Source: Lucinisca nassula
Lineage: Eukaryota > Mollusca > Bivalvia > Lucinida > Lucinidae
DNA: 64,000 nucleotides
Direction of reading: 5' to 3'
Assembly: GCA_963580285.1 (NCBI GenBank)
Contig: OY757014.1
Location: 17,834,088-17,898,087, forward strand
The position numbers were made by a program, and so were the translations under genes. This document shows, piece by piece, positions 32,771 through 43,399 of this stretch; within the stretch, counting starts at the first letter, position 1; every line of letters starts with the position of its first letter. Below the pieces are notes generated by a model that was not told where the DNA came from, did not search any database, and saw only the letters and a program-made list of their open reading frames with translations.

Positions 32771-33083
32771 ATAGTAAAAACGGCGCCCCATAGATGTAAG
32801 CACCCCCAGTGGAAATCGTTTCCGCTGACCCTTCCAAGGCGGTTCTTCTGTCGCGGTTTATTTTTGTTATGGTTTGTATTTGGGTGTTTGTGTCGCTTAT
32901 ATTATTTTATTTTGGATAGCCTATTGGCCATTTTGTGGGAAAGTAACTGTCATTTTGACTTTCCGCTATTTATGTTTCCATTAGGGTCTGTTGTTTCATG
33001 TTTGTGTTTCTTTCCCTTTGGTGTCTCTGATGGGAGCTGTGGGTTAATTGTATCGATTCCTGATCATTGCCTCCACTTCTATT

Positions 33084-34485
33084 CTACCAGAAAGGCAGTG
33101 TAGGTTCAGTAAAGATAGAGGAACAATTGACATGATCGTCACAGCAAGGCAGCTGCAAGAGAAATGCCAGGAACAGAACATGGATCTATACATGACCTTT
33201 GTTGACCTCACCAAAGAATTTTACACAGTCAGTCGTGAGGGCCTTTGGAAGATCATGGTGAAGGTTGGGTGTCCAATCAAGTTCATAACAATGGTGAGAC
33301 AGTTTCCTTGAGGGTATACTTGCACGGGTCGTTTTCAGACAAACGGAGTCAAGCAAGGCTGTGTGTTAGCCCCAACACTATTCAGCATGATGTTTTCTGT
33401 CATGCTCACAGATGCTTTCCAGGATGGTGACAATGGTATACCTATTAGGTATTGCTTTGATGGGAAGCTTTTTAGTCTCAGAAGGCTGCAAGCCAAATCC
33501 AAGGTGCAGACAGAGGTGCTAGATGAGCTCCTCTTTGCTGATGACATGGCAAAAAATGCTCCAACAGAAGAGAAGATGCAAAAAGGTATAGATCAAGAAG
33601 CTGGCTCCTGTGATAGCTATGATCCCACAATCAGCATGAACAAGACTGGGGTAGTCTATCAGCCAGCACCTGGCAAGCCTTACAAAAAGCCCACCATCAC
33701 GGTGAAAGGTCAAAGATTGCAAGCGGTAGACAAGTTTCCTACCTTAGGAGCACACTACCAAGAGCCGTGCACATTGATGATGAAGTCAATGCCAGGATTG
33801 CCAAAGCTAGTACAGCATTTGACCAACTACGCGGTAGTGTCTGGGGTCGAAGTGGAATCAGACTTGACACAAAACTGAAAGTCTTCAGAGCTGTGGTGCT
33901 GCAAACACTATTGTATGCATGTGAAACATGGACAGTTTACCAATAGCGGCACGCCAAAACATACAAGCTGTCTTCGAAAACTCTTAAAGATTAAGTGTCA
34001 AGACAGGATTCCAGACACGGAAGTCCTGAAAATGGTAGGGATGCAAAGTGTACATAGTCTTCTGAAATCAGCACAGTTAAGATGGACAGGCCATGTTCAT
34101 GTTACCAGAATGCCTGAGGAACGTTTGTCAAAGAAACTTCTCTATGGAGAACAAGAAATGGGCAAACGCTCCGAATGCGGTCAGAAGAAGCGCTGATGAC
34201 ACCCTCAAAGCCTCCCTCAGGGACTTCAACATTCCAACAGAGACGTGCAGGATAAAGCAACGTGGCGAGCTCACAAGAAGGGGTGCCAGTGAATACGAGG
34301 CAAAAAGAATCAGTGAAGCTGAGCAGAAACGCGCACAGCGCAAAGCAAGCACTGAGGCATCACCAACAGAGCTGTCTTCCTCTAGCCTTTGTTGTTCTAT
34401 CTGCAACAGACAGTTCAGAGCTAGAATCGCTCTCATCAGCCATCTTAGAACTCACAAAACAGTAACATTTCTCAAATATGATTGG
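33084..34485 (+). pseudogene. LINE (EN-RT type), 3' half, broken
   Basis: Continues the RT: FSKDRGTIDMIVTARQLQ, YMTFVDLTKEFYTVSREGL, the GCVLAPTLFSMMFSVML region, and the catalytic LFADD at 33531-33545 (D-D intact, F-A-D-D form). Then YACETWTVY, LRKLLKIKCQDRIPDTEVL and AQLRWTGH. The end holds a C2H2-like motif CSICNRQFRARIALISHLRT..H (C-x2-C-x12-H-x3-H, about 34393-34455). Frameshifts at about 33311, 33880 and 34190 disable it. With the 5' half this is about 3.1 kb of coding, normal for one-ORF LINEs. Confidence 0.85.
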
Positions 34486-34524
34486 TCATTGTTAGTAATG
34501 ACAGAAGAACTATTATTATATGAA

Positions 34525-34757
34525 CCCCGCCAAGCGAATTTGTGTCTTCGAGCATACCGTCATGACAAATTTTAACTGCGCATGCCCAGCCATTCAGAGG
34601 GGCCAGGGATATGGCTTTCTGTCTGAAGGTTCCTCTTGATTCACTGCTTGTATGATCGAGCAGCGAAGGTTCTGGCGAGACTGCGCGGATGCGCAGGCTC
34701 GCCTGAACCTTCGCTGCTCGCATAGGCGATAAGTACCAAAATCGCTTGACGGGGCCC
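34525..34757. mobile_element. MITE with CCCCGYCAAGCGA ends and inner hairpin, copy 1
   Basis: Left CCCCGCCAAGCGAATTTG; right AAAATCGCTTGACGGGGCCC. Near the middle-right, GCGAGCAGCGAAGGTTC-type sequence pairs with GAACCTTCGCTGCTCGC around a GCGCAGATGCGC-like apex. Near identical to 62629-62862. Confidence 0.8.
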
Positions 34758-35442
34758 ATATATTCAACATACGAGCTGCTTGCGCGCAGACCTATCATAC
34801 ATACATCCCCAAACATCAATCAATCAATCTGTTTGTTTATAAGTTTTGTATTTTACTATATCAGGATACGTATATGGAGTCGGAAGGGAAGAAGGAGACG
34901 GCACAAAAAAAAACGAGCCAAAACATAATATTGATATTCATCAAAGAGGATCTTACACGAGTAGTCATTTCATATGAATGAAACTCGTCTGGGGCGATGA
35001 CCACGAGTGTAAGATTCTGTTTGTCATATAACGATTTTAAATTGGATTTTATCGCCGAAGACTGTGTTATTACACATGTGGTTATTTGATACCAAATAAA
35101 ACCATATGTTATGAATAATATGGCGTCTTGAAAATATTAACCAACGTTGCACCAGCTCTTCGTGGACTTTGTGCTGGGGAGTTAAAATGATAATTTGTCT
35201 GCTCAAGTTGGTTTTGTTGCTTAAAGTGTTAAGCAAACTAATTAATCCTGAAACCGCTAATCACAACTGTGACATATTGTATTTTCAAATATTTTGATTT
35301 ATTTTTCGGAGAAAAATCAGGCTTGACATTTCATGTGAATCAGAGCATACAAGATATCACGTTTAAAATGAAATGCCAGATTGGATTGTCTGTGAAAAAT
35401 AATAATAATAAAAAAAAATAGAGAACATCACCTGCTCCGAAA
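34758..35442. other. Unassigned AT-rich stretch
   Basis: Near 34949-35017 GATCTTACACGAGT and ACGAGTGTAAGATT form a loose inverted pair around CATATG. Nothing else recognised. Confidence 0.4.
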
Positions 35443-35700
35443 TTTAACCCACATTATACGGGAACCCCAGAATGTTTTACTGGCAAACAGTGTCGTCCCT
35501 GCTCAGACGCCGCAGAAGGCGGCGTCTGAGAGAAGGCGGCGTCTGAGCAGGGCCTTCATTGTTTGCAAAAAATTAAACTATTTTCTATATAAAATTCTAA
35601 AAAAAAAGAAACTGAAACTGACACCGCTTAAGTTCAAAAATGGATTTTTGCTATATATAAGTCAGAAGATTTCATTCAGTACAAAATTGGTGAAAATGTG
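35443..35700. mobile_element. Decayed MITE-2/3-like copy with hairpin
   Basis: Starts TTAACCCACATTATACGGGA. Holds AAACAGTGTCGTCCCTGCTC and a duplicated GGCGGCGTCTGAG arm leading to CATTGTTTGC. Right end CAGTACAAAATTGG is a worn MITE-2 terminus. The extra arm makes an alternative hairpin. Confidence 0.55.
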
Positions 35701-36034
35701 ATAAAACCCGACACCAGATTCCACTAATATAGCGACACGCTAATAAAGAAATCGCATGAGGAGAAGTCATCGTATGAATATTTTAATATTGCTTCCTTAT
35801 TTAACCTGCAGGGCCTGTTACTTGCGTCATACCAACCGATATGGGCTGCTTAAAAATACACAACCTGTTTTTATATATTCATGAAAACCGCACATCAAAG
35901 TTAAGTTTAAATCATGCTTACGGTGACACATATTCAGGCGGATTCCTTCTGCCTGTCACTGGGAGCAGAGTGTTAAAGGACAAAATATATACATCAAACC
36001 TCTGTATAACACTATCTTTGGAGTCGAAAGTTGA

Positions 36035-36066
<32 letters not shown>

Positions 36067-36340
36067 CTAAGCAACATCACATCAACGTCGTTGCAACGTA
36101 TTTCACGTTTTGTGCCAAGTGGGCATGTAGTAGTTAAACAGCCGTGCTTTTTCCAAACATAATCTGTTTATTGGGGACCAACTTGCATTGAGCTGACTTA
36201 TAAAGTGGTTTTACCCAATCAACTTAATTTCAACTTAATTTGACTGTGTGCAGGTCTGAAAGTTTTTTATGATTAATCCTGGGGCCAGTTGTCCAAAACT
36301 AAAGACGTCGTTACTTAACGTACGTTGCAACTTTCATAAT
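35701..36340. other. Unassigned, with a poly-C tract
   Basis: C-run at 36034-36063. Just after it CATCAACGTCGTTGCAACGT and CCAAGTGGGCATGT resemble an end of the CAACGTTGA element. Confidence 0.5.
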
Positions 36341-36553
36341 TTAACCCTTATCTTGCTGTTCACGACAACCCCTATCTTTGCAAACAGTGTAGATCCAGAT
36401 CAGATGGCTTCTGAAGAAGCCATCTGATCAGGATCTACACTGTTTGGCATTCAGTTTATGAATTTGTAGCAATAAATTACACCAAGTAATTTGATTGGTT
36501 GATAGGCAGAAATGGGTTAGGCTTAAATGAATATTCAGCAAGATAAGGGTTAA
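36341..36553. mobile_element. MITE-1 copy 2 (213 bp)
   Basis: TTAACCCTTATCTTGCTG and CAGCAAGATAAGGGTTAA are perfect 18-bp inverted ends including the TTAA target. Same inner palindrome as 13650. Confidence 0.95.
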
Positions 36554-36679
36554 TATGGCAAATATGCTATGATAAATGTGAGCAGAAAATGCAAAAGCTG
36601 CTCTCATTTTTTTTTTTCTCAACAAAATTAACACTATATTAGATATTTTACTTGCCAGTACAGATAACAATTTTACCAC

Positions 36680-37015
36680 TAACGCGCTCGTTAACCTAAC
36701 GGTGCTTTGAAAAAATACCACTAACGATCTCGTTAAGCTAACGGTGCTTTGAATAAAAAAACTTACCACTAACGATCTCATTAAGCTAACGGTGCTTTGA
36801 ATAAAAAACTTACCCCTAACTATCTCGTTAAGCTAACGGTTCTTTGAATAAAAAACTTACCACTCACGAGCTCGTTAAGCTAACGGTGCTTTGAACAAAA
36901 CTTTTGCCACTAACGAGCTTTTACCACTAACGAGCTCGTTAAACTATCGATGCCAGTTTGAACAAAAATTTTACCACTAACGATCTCGTTAAGCTAACGA
37001 TGTTTGAAAAAACAT
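36680..37015. repeat. ~51-bp tandem repeat with TAACGAGCTCGTTA palindrome
   Basis: About seven units of ACCACTAACGATCTCGTTAA, GCTAACGGTGCTTTGAATAA and an A-run. The best cores read TAACGAGCTCGTTA, fully self-complementary. No terminal repeats seen around it. Confidence 0.9.
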
Positions 37016-37047
37016 TTGACCACTGAACATCTGGGCCCTGATTGTCA

Positions 37048-37258
37048 CATTACGAAAACACGCTAAAATAAATACATTGTAAACTTCGCCGCCGAAAAAA
37101 AACACACAAAAACTTAAAGATGAAAAATTGTGAATTTTTTCTTAGTTCTGCTCAAAAAATAGATTGTAGGTGCTCGTTAGAACCGCCTCATTGGGGCCCC
37201 AAATGTATTACTATATAAAAGTGGATTTCGAGGGGATCTTATATAGGCGTGTTTTCGT
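37048..37258. mobile_element. MITE-H copy 4
   Basis: CATTACGAAAACACG at the left and GGCGTGTTTTCGTGATG at the right are inverted ends. The middle has GGTGCTCGTTAGAACCGCCT, but the second hairpin arm is lost. Confidence 0.7.
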
Positions 37259-37433
37259 GATGAGGATTTGTGTGACCTTTTAACCCTGTATAAAGAAAAG
37301 ACAAACTGGATTTAGAAATAAATTTTTTCAGGATTAGGATTTGATAATAAAGTTTTCAGGATTTGGAAATAAAGGCTCTATGATGGCTTCGGCCTTAGTA
37401 TTTTTAAGTAAGCCGGTTGGTGCCTGATGCTAC

Positions 37434-37936
37434 GGAACCCTGGAAGGGACATGCAACTTAATTAAATATGTTTTGCGAACAAGATAATATGTTGTGCCCA
37501 CAACTTAATATCTTGTGCGCACAACTTATTATCTTGTTCGCACAATATATTATATTGTGCACACAAGTTATTATCTTGTTCGCACAACATAATTATCTTC
37601 TTCGCAACATAGATCGTGTGCAGACAACATAATATCTTGTACGCACAACATATCTTGTTAGCACAATTTAATCAAAAGCATAAGATATTATGTTGTCCGC
37701 ACAAGATCTATGTTGTGTAAACAATACAATATCTTGTACGCACAAGATATTAAGTTGTGCGAACAATATATTATCTAATGCGCACTTGTGCGCACAAGAC
37801 ATTATTTTGTCCGCACAAGATAAATTATTTTCAGCGTATTATCTTGTGCGCACAAGATAATATATTGATCGAACAACTTAATATTTTGTTCGCACAACAT
37901 ATTAAAAATAAAATTGCATGTCCCTTCTCGGGTTCC
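37434..37936. mobile_element. MITE-K copy 1: TTGTGCGCACAA-filled element
   Basis: Left GGAACCCTGGAAGGGACATG; right end reversed GGAACCCGAGAAGGGACATG. The interior is almost wholly made of TTGTGCGCACAAGATAATAT-type words in both orientations. GTGCGCAC is a palindrome. No coding. Confidence 0.85.
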
Positions 37937-37974
37937 GTTTATACATGTATAGAAAAATACAAATTTTTGTCTGT

Positions 37975-38480
37975 TTATATTGAAGTTTAACCGCCCACTC
38001 AACACTATTTTAGGTCATTTTTGACCGGCCCCGATAGCTCAGTTGGTAGAGTGTCCGCTCCGGGGAACGGGCGGTCTCGGATTCGATCCCGGGCCGCGAC
38101 ATACCAAAGTCGTTAAAAATGGTACTAGCTGCTCCTCGCTTAGCACTCAGATTTACGGGGTAGAGCTAGGACTGGTCGAACCAGTGTCAGGATAATGTGA
38201 CTGGGTGTGGTATCATGTAATGTGTCTGGGACATGATACTTCAGTGAGGCAGCACTATAAACGTGAGCATTGAGCTCCCTGTCGCAACCAGACACCGTCG
38301 TGATATGACTGAAAAATTGTTGAAAGCGACGTTAAACCCGAATTCACACACACACACACGCACACACAAGTCATTTTTGAGCCGGTCAGTTTACCTATCC
38401 ACACTTTTTCTGGACTGGCTTATATATACGTAAGCGGCTAACCAGTACAGTGCACATCCTTTCGCCAGAAACTGACAATA
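37975..38480 (-). mobile_element. SINE-A copy 4, truncated, split by SINE-D
   Basis: Tail side GAAGTTTAACCGCCCACTCA and ACACTATTTTAGGTCATTTT; resumes after SINE-D with GAGCCGGTCAGTTTACCTAT to TTTCGCCAGAAACTGACAAT. The tRNA head is absent. Confidence 0.9.
38025..38369 (+). mobile_element. SINE-D copy 1, with 11-bp target duplication
   Basis: Head CCGGCCCCGATAGCTCAGTT (A-box) and GGATTCGATCCCGGG (B-box). The body has AATGTGACTGGGTGTGGTAT. Tail GAAAGCGACGTTAAACCCGA then AC repeats. GTCATTTTTGA flanks both ends (38014-38024, 38370-38380). Confidence 0.97.
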
Positions 38481-38668
38481 CAACATTATAACAGCAGACA
38501 TAATGCAAGCTTGTAATGTGACCGTACATAAGAAACGTCACAAGCAAGAAAGCATTCAACATGCAATTTTCAATAAGCCTGAAACTAGAGGCCTTAAGAC
38601 TCATGCATAAAAAATAGGGCACATATAACACTTGTCACAGACTTATCACGTAATAGAAAATAAGGTGT

Positions 38669-38875
38669 TTAACCCTTATCTTGCTGTTCACGACAACCCC
38701 TATCTTTTCAAACAGTGTAGATCCATATCAGATGGGAGAAGCCATCTGATCAGGATATGCACTGTTTGACATTCAATTTATGAATTTGTAGCAATAAATT
38801 ACATCAAGTAATTTGATTGGTTCATAGACAGAAATGGGTGTGGCTTAAATGAATATTCAGCAAGAGAAGGTGTAG
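38669..38875. mobile_element. MITE-1 copy 3, right end worn
   Basis: Left TTAACCCTTATCTTGCTG intact. Right CAGCAAGAGAAGG then diverges. The hairpin apex has lost several bases (GATGGGAGAAGCCATC). Confidence 0.85.
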
Positions 38876-39734
38876 GTAAACCACCGTGTCCCACCGCCAT
38901 ATGCGATTCCACAGCAAAAAGGGGGAGGCGTTTGTCAACTCCACTTATTAAGTAAGCGGACAACAATAATTCGCTTCCAACTATCGATGGTATCACAGTT
39001 TCTGACGAATGGAGGTACACCCGAATTTCCAACTTCGGAGATCAGAGCCAACGTGACCCGTCGCGTGCAATTACGGACGGTTTCCTATTTAGATAAAGGT
39101 TCCTTTTAAAAGGAAAGGCTTGCCTGGTTTTAAGGGTCCTGTTCCTGGTGTAAATGTAGCCATATTGCCGCCACATGGATGTACGAGTTGATGTAGATGA
39201 AAGTACTGGTGAGGAAGCAAATTGCACTGTTCTTGTTAATGGGACATAGACTTTTGATGCAGTGTACTCAAAAGCAATATATGGTTTATCTACACATTGG
39301 AATGGACAAACCCATGAGGTGTCAATTTTCTATGTGGCACTACCCTGACATTTATTGGATTTGTTTGATTTTATTGGAAGAAATATTTCAATGTTAAGGT
39401 AACTGAGGCATTGACATGTGACCCAATGATCACATTCTCACTTTTGACCAACTATGATAGTAAGGGATCATTGTGATGACCTTGTTTTATTGAAATTTGC
39501 TCAGTAGTATCTGAAAAGTAGTTGGAGGAAGACAGTGTTAACAGACAGACAGGAGGAATAATGGACTTATGGAGCACGGACGATATGCGATTTGGCAAGT
39601 AGAAATTGACAAACAAAACAAAATAAATGTCCCTAACAGATTTATGAGAGACAATAACGTGGTAGAACACATCATACATACTGTTTGTTTTGCTAGGTTT
39701 TAAGCCCGTTCAATAATCTTTCAGTCATATACAG
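38876..39734. other. Unassigned
   Basis: No gene or repeat recognised. GGTTCCTTTTAAAAGGAAAGGC near 39098 is a short palindromic patch. Confidence 0.45.
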
Positions 39735-39905
39735 GCGGTTAGTTTCCTAACCATCGTTCCTGGAAAGTACCAGTAGTAGACTCCGATCCTCCGACACAAA
39801 CTACCAATTGTTCTCACATTAACAATCATGGCCGGTAGCGGGGCTCGAACCCATGACCCTCCAGTGATTACAAGTCAGCGACCTTAATCACTGGACCACG
39901 GAGGC
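39735..39905 (-). mobile_element. SINE-G (tRNA-derived)
   Basis: On the minus strand CCGCCTCCGTGGTCCAGTGA (A-box), GGGTCATGGGTTCGAGCCCC (B-box), then body GAACAATTGGTAGTTTGTGT. Only one copy here. The head is tRNA-like but the body is not. Confidence 0.6.
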
Positions 39906-40140
39906 GGTCTACTATACATACTGTGTATACATTCATGTCATGTGGTCAGTAAACATGTAATTGTTAGGTGACGACACGAATATACATACAAGGGAGTATA
40001 AGGCGAAGGAGGAAGAGACATTAAATGTTAACATCTTTAATTAGCAAAGTATAAAAATATTATAAACAAGAGACAACCATAGTAAACAATGTTACCAATG
40101 TTAACAGTTTTTTATCTGAAAGTCTAAAAAAGAAATAAAT

Positions 40141-40254
40141 CGTACTCTGACTGTGATTCGAACCCACGCACAGATGCGGCGACGTCGCCTAGCACTGCAC
40201 TGCTAGGCGACGTCGCCGCATCTGTGCGTGGGTTCGAATCACAGTCAGAGCACG
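40141..40254. repeat. tRNA-like foldback, 54-bp arms
   Basis: 40141-40194 is the inverse of 40201-40254 with one mismatch and a 6-nt spacer. The arm contains GTGCGTGGGTTCGAATCACA, including a B-box-like GGTTCGAATCA, and GGCGACGTCGCC. Confidence 0.9.
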
Positions 40255-40471
40255 ATTTATTTATCCCTGATTGTGTCTCCACAATGGTTGTAAAGACGAA
40301 AAGTCGCTTCCATTACTGAGAGAATTAATCACATGCAGTGCTAGGCGACGTCGCCGCATCTGTGCGTGGGTTCGAATCACAGTCAGAGCACGATTTATTT
40401 ATCCCTGATTGTGTCTCCACTATGGTTGTAAAGACGAAAAGTCGCTTCCACTACTGAGAGAATTAATCACA
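40201..40471 (+). repeat. Tandem duplication, 138-bp period
   Basis: 40201-40333 and 40339-40471 are near identical, both ending GAGAATTAATCACA. Only the first copy has the opposed arm that makes the foldback. Confidence 0.9.
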
Positions 40472-41401
40472 ATCCCGGGAAAAGCGAAATAAAATAGTAA
40501 AAAGAAATAAGCAGTATAAAGCTATTTAAGGTGAATCTTAATCTTGATAAAAACTGGACCAATTGACTGTCAGTACGCCGTAAACTTTGTTCATTTATCG
40601 GTGGCAGTACCTTCAATATAACTAGAGCTGTCAGTGAAACTGACTAGCGCCCCGGCAGCGCTATCAGAGGAGTAGGAAAATGTTGATGTGCGTGTGTGTG
40701 TGGGGGGGGGGGGTCTGCGGGAGGGGGGCTATTTTACTCTAGTTAACACTTCTGACGTCAGGAATCTACCCTATAAAATTTCAACAAAACCATCGAGTTT
40801 TGACCTTCGAGTGAATTATAGACTGCTACACAGACGATTTATGAATGTGGTCAGGTAAACTATATTGACGGTAATGCTGAGTAGACCGTGGCCTAGTGGA
40901 TAAATTCGCTTCGGTGCTTAGTTAAACTTTCGCACAGAAACGATAGCTCTGTCACTAGACCATCTCTCACTAAACTGGTACCCTGTACTCTATTAAAATA
41001 TGCGAAAGCTATTGGGCTAGAGGTGAGGGAACCAGAACACCGGAAAAAGCTGACTGTATCTCTGATTTTTGTTTTAAAAAAACACCTGAGGATCCAAAAT
41101 AACATAGAAAGAGAAGTCTAAAACCGGAACCACTTTTCCAATCTAACTAAGCCAAAAAAGAAGCCCGAGCTGAGAGTTTTGGAAGAAGCCAAGTATACCT
41201 CAATACAATTTTCGCAGTCCTCATTGTTTTACTGAGTAAATAGCATCTCGAAATGCCAGAAAAAGATACGTGCACCCTGGAAACATCGCATGAGAAATTT
41301 AGAACCCGTCTACAAAGTCCTGCTGTCTCAAATCACACTGTGTGTGTGTGTGTTTCTGTACTTAGGTTGAACACTCCTTGTCACGTAACAGCTTTTGTAT
41401 G
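40472..41401. other. Unassigned; contains one element start
   Basis: 40622-40680 (AACTAGAGCTGTCAGTGAAA ... GCGCTATCAGAGGAG) matches the 5' end of the element at 57195. G-run at 40713-40723. GACCGTGGCCTAGTGGATAA at 40886 is a SINE-C-like A-box. Confidence 0.5.
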
Positions 41402-41830
41402 TTTTTAGAAGGTGATGACCTTTCAGGTCTCACCTTCTTATGGCAACACTCGAAAGATTTCCCTTGATACCGCATCACTCCTCTGCTTCAAGAAAAATAG
41501 GTCCTCATAAATCAGTGAAGAGACGCGCCTATATCATTTGATATGTGAAAATAATATGCAGATCAAAAAGAAACTGTGGATGCAAAATACACAAACAATG
41601 AACTTCAGAGTAAAATGTCATAAAATGGATCTAGATTTGAAATTGGTCTCGTTTCGCAGCTGACCTGGCCTAGTTATTAAGAGCGAGTTCGGTTGACTTT
41701 CTAGAGTTAACTATAGTTACACGAACAGGGATTATTTTGGGGCTACCTGTAAAACCTGGGCTGGGCTCATGGGCTGGGTCTGGGCTCGGATTTTTGGGCT
41801 CGAATGAAAATGGGTTTGCCTCAGGACATA
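41402..41830. repeat. Dispersed duplicate of 47530-48265
   Basis: AGAAGGTGATGACCTTTCAG through AGAGCGAGTTCGGTTGAC matches 47954-48253 directly. ACCTGTAAAACCTGGGCTGG and following bases (41740-41825) match 47530-47620 in reverse. The family is unknown. Confidence 0.7.
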
Positions 41831-42176
41831 GGTGAAACAGGGTCAGTTATTGACCTTTCAACTTTGTTTGTTGTCTGGTTGGAGGAACTGTTAAAGAGAA
41901 TTGCTCCCATGGGCCCCTGCCAAGATTATAAATACCAAGTTTATTTTCCTGTTTGATTTGAGTTGCAACAAGGAAAAACCTGGATTACTAAAATTTGGAT
42001 TTCAGCATCGAAACACTGGATTCATTCTTTTTAATTGAGCCAGAAGATTCCAAAGCCCCAATAAAACCTATGTGACCAACAAAATCTCAGAACAGACTGT
42101 ACAGATTTGCAGGCTGATCTGAGATTTCAGTGGTCGTGCATGGATCATTGCAGGTTAGCTTAAAAATGGGGCACTA
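41831..42176. other. Unassigned
   Basis: Nothing recognised. Confidence 0.4.
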
Positions 42177-42575
42177 ACAAACAGTGTAGGCCCAGATCAG
42201 ATGCTACATGTCTAGGGTTTCAAGAGGTGAGATACTAACAGTGAAGACACAGATCAGAGGCAACATGTCAAGGGTTCAAAAGTGGGATGCTGAAAACAGT
42301 GAAGATCCAGATCAGAGGCAACAAATCTAGGGTTCTAAAATGGGATCCTGACAAACAGTGAAACCCCAGATCAGAGGCCACGTGTCTCGAGTTCCAAAAT
42401 GGGAAACTGACAGTGTAGATCCAGATCAGAGGCCACATGTCTGGGGTTCCGAAAGTGGATACAGACAGTGTAGACCCCGATTCACTTCCAGCGTTCCAAA
42501 ATGGGACACGAACAGTGAAGACCCTGATCAGACGTCACAGAATACGGCGTTTGAACAAGATCTTCATTGTTTGCC
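42177..42575 (+). repeat. ~58-bp minisatellite made of MITE hairpin half-arms
   Basis: About seven units of AACAGTGTAGACCCAGATCA, GAGGCCACATGTCTAGGGTT and CCAAAATGGGA. The first words equal one arm of the MITE-1/2/3 hairpin. The opposite arm appears only at the end (CATTGTTTGCC). Confidence 0.8.
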
Positions 42576-43075
42576 TGAACTACAGGAACTAAAGGACAAA
42601 AGAAAACAGTCTAAGTTCTTTATAGAAAAGCGACCCTCTACTGGGACAGTGTATACCTGTACCAGATACCACAGAAATGGGCGTCTGGACAGCGCATCAC
42701 GTGAACAAGTCCGTGAAATTAACAACCCCATAAACCCCACTTTATATGGAGAAAACTGGGGTTCAGTGGGGTATACATTATTTTTCTTATTTCTGATCCA
42801 AGACAAAGGCTGTGGGTATTCGTGAGAACCGCCCTGATGAGACGGTTCTAACGAGCACCCTCAACCTATGTTTGCAGTATAAATAAGACAAGAGGGCCAT
42901 GATGGCCCTGGATCGCTCACCTGATCCTATTGTACAAACGGAATTGTGGGTAATATATGGTGGAGTGGAGGGTTTGAGCAATTTTGGTTGGACCCAAAGA
43001 CCATTTCTGTGAAATAAATTCAAAATCAGTCTGCCTGTTTAGGAGTAGAAGTCATTTTGAGAAGTAGAAGTCATT

Positions 43076-43238
43076 TTTGATGAAATGACATCTCAAGCCC
43101 TGCCGCCCAATGAAACCAATGGGGTTTAAATGTATTGATGGTTCCACTTGCACCACTTTGCATAGACAGGCTAAAACCTTCAAAGTGGTTTACCAATACT
43201 CCTGTAGAAGCACCTTGCAGCCAAGGTGGGTGGGGGCC
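43076..43238 (-). mobile_element. SINE-B fragment within the Helitron-like element
   Basis: GATGAAATGACATCTCAAGC to CAAGGTGGGTGGGGGCC, lacking the tail. It lies between the Helitron 5' end and the satellite. Confidence 0.8.
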
Positions 43239-43399
43239 AAAACTTTCAAAAGACATCTTTCTCTAAAAGGAAGCAATTTTATAGGAATGTTCCATGAGTG
43301 ACCCTCTAACAAAATTGCTAAAAATATTTTGCTTAAATGAGCATGATGGCCACCACAGCTAAAAACCTCAAACCTCATTCCTGTCAAATTATTTCATAA

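Larger units (their letters stand above)
30276..32790. mobile_element. TIR-1: DNA transposon remnant with ATGGATATCCAT arrays
   Basis: Left TGGGGCGCCGTTTTACTATT; right end reversed TGGGGCGCCGTTTTTACTAT. Inverted repeats continue through TTAAT.CGTATTTATGGATATC. TA flanks both sides. 2,515 bp including two SINE-B copies and one SINE-A. Large palindromic arrays lie at both ends. No recognisable transposase. Confidence 0.8.
30210..33083 (+). mobile_element. Element E copy inside the LINE, itself split by TIR-1
   Basis: Left part ATTTGTCTTAATCGCGACGG ... CCACGTAAAATCGATTAA. Right part from about 32791, including GGCCATTTTGTGGGAAAGTA, to CATTGCCTCCACTTCTATTC. The copy at 16640-16890 shows the two parts contiguous. 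LINE coding resumes immediately after. Confidence 0.85.
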
